Assembly (NCBI GenBank): GCA_021838765.1
Contig: JAKCCY010000002.1
Coordinates: forward strand, 36,772-100,771
Reading direction: 5' to 3'
Source: Nitrospirota bacterium
GTDB lineage: Bacteria; Nitrospirota_A; Leptospirillia; Leptospirillales; Leptospirillaceae
Length of the DNA: 64,000 bases
Below, piece after piece: positions 63,381 through 64,000 of this stretch; positions within the stretch are counted from its first letter, which is position 1, and every line of letters begins with the position of its first letter. The notes under the pieces are model-generated. The model was not told where the DNA came from. It was given only the letters and a program-made list of their open reading frames with translations, and made no database searches. The position numbers and the translations under genes were made by a program.

Positions 63381-63982
63381 AGAGCATGTTACGATTTAAC
63401 GTGGTTTCATTTTTTTCCTGGCTGTTGTTTTCATCAGAAAAGGAGGTTCCAAATGCAGGAGATTGAACATTTGCCCGCGCATTCCCCTTCTTAGGCCATG
63501 GGTCAAGAGTGGGTCAAGCGGGCGGTTTTGTTTTTCTTCTTCTCGCTTTTTCAGTTGTTCCTTGGCTTTCGACATAGCGACGGACCGTTTCCAGTGTCGC
63601 TGCGCCTACACTCCCCACATAGTAGGCCCGATGCCAGAAATACGGCTTCCAGTAAAATGGCTTCAGATGGTCCGAAAAACGATTGCGAACCCGTCTGGCC
63701 GAGGCCGTTTTCAGATTGTTGATCAGTGTGGAGATGTTGAGGGCTGGGTGGATCTCCGCCAGAAGATGCACATGATCCGCTTCCCCTCCGAATTCCAGCA
63801 AGGTGCATCGCCAGTCCGACAGGATCTCGCCGAAGGCGCTCTGTAAATATTCCAGAAGATCCGGAGAGAGCACCTTGCGCCGATACTTTGTCACAAAGAC
63901 AATGTGTAGCTTAAGAGAATAAACGGCATGAGAGCTTGATCTGTTCAGTTGAATATTCATGTTGCCAAGAGTAACATGCTCT
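63381..63982 (-). mobile_element. IS200/IS605-like element (approximate limits)
   Basis: The tnpA gene is enclosed by a perfect 12-base inverted repeat, AGAGCATGTTAC (63381-63392) and GTAACATGCTCT (63971-63982). At the 3' side of tnpA, CATGTTA (63385-63391) and TAACGTG (63397-63403) form a 7-base hairpin (one wobble) around a 5-base loop, as expected of end hairpins that TnpA recognises. The 5' side reaches the window end, so the limits are approximate and a tnpB gene beyond 64000 is possible. Confidence 0.55.
63514..63960 (-). CDS. tnpA: IS200/IS605-family Y1 transposase TnpA
   Basis: A 148-residue single-strand transposase, complete. The HUH motif is His63 and His65 in EADHVHLLAEI, and the catalytic tyrosine is Tyr129 in ETVRRYVESQ. 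HIVFVTKYRRKVL near residue 20 and YWKPYFWHRAYYVGSVG are family markers. Typical TnpA is 130-155 residues, so this copy looks intact. It is the only transposase found in the window. Confidence 0.93.
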   Translation of the reverse strand: MNIQLNRSSSHAVYSLKLHIVFVTKYRRKVLSPDLLEYLQSAFGEILSDWRCTLLEFGGEADHVHLLAEIHPALNISTLINNLKTASARRVRNRFSDHLKPFYWKPYFWHRAYYVGSVGAATLETVRRYVESQGTTEKARRRKTKPPA

Positions 63983-64000
63983 CATGCAGACCGGCAAGCG

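Overview
The window looks like a chromosomal segment of a Gram-negative, deep-branching bacterium. A lipoprotein, an outer-membrane barrel, an RND pump and a PstS-like protein point to a diderm cell. The run yicC-remA-gmk-rpoZ-coaBC, split glyQ/glyS and a BioW-type biotin locus would fit Nitrospirota. A Leptospirillum-like iron oxidiser is my best guess, supported by a Fur-box promoter, but this is inference and no rRNA gene is present. Nearly everything is core metabolism. The only mobile DNA seen is an IS200-like element at the right edge. A hand count of four 60-base lines gave about 43-47% G+C for two on the left and 50-58% for two on the right.

Layout. 1-2.4 kb: truncated TPR/LysM protein and a DegT-type sugar aminotransferase, then a 665-base gap. 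3.1-7.2 kb: D-lactate dehydrogenase, glutamate decarboxylase and a K+ channel. 7.2-11.3 kb (minus): DUF3105 membrane protein and an RND permease with one candidate promoter. 11.4-16.4 kb (minus): TPR/roadblock protein, aroQ, efp, accB, accC, thiE. 16.6-20.2 kb (minus): yicC, remA, gmk, rpoZ, coaBC. 20.6-24.9 kb (plus): glycogen-debranching-type hydrolase, penicillin-binding protein, CBS protein. 25.0-26.9 kb (plus): lipoprotein and outer-membrane barrel behind a Fur box. 26.9-30.0 kb (minus): bioB-bioW-bioF. 30.3-33.4 kb (minus): unknown protein, Rrf2 regulator, Old Yellow Enzyme. 33.7-38.6 kb (plus): glyQ-glyS-ribD-ribE. 38.6-41.8 kb: divergent pstS-like gene and GAF-GGDEF gene. 42.0-48.2 kb (plus): yacG and cobalamin genes cobI, unknown membrane protein, cobM, cobQ, cbiB, cobC-like. 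48.5-53.1 kb (plus): small HTH protein, fumC, tRNA-Pro, acyP, an unusual sigma-70 factor, apt, YciI protein. 53.2-57.8 kb (minus): glutamate synthase. 58.4-62.9 kb (plus): YhaM-like HD protein, FAD/Fe-S dehydrogenase, PEBP protein. 63-64 kb: small hypothetical gene and IS200-like tnpA.

Many neighbours overlap by 4-20 bases and are probably translationally coupled (accB/accC, aroQ/TPR, glyQ/glyS/ribD/ribE, the cob genes). No phage, CRISPR array or obvious defence island was seen. The items most worth following are the Fur-box promoter and its two envelope genes, the Rrf2 gene whose predicted start site coincides with its start codon, the sigma factor with an insertion in region 4, the unknown four-helix membrane protein inside the cobalamin operon, and the GGDEF protein with a shortened globin-sensor-like N-terminus.
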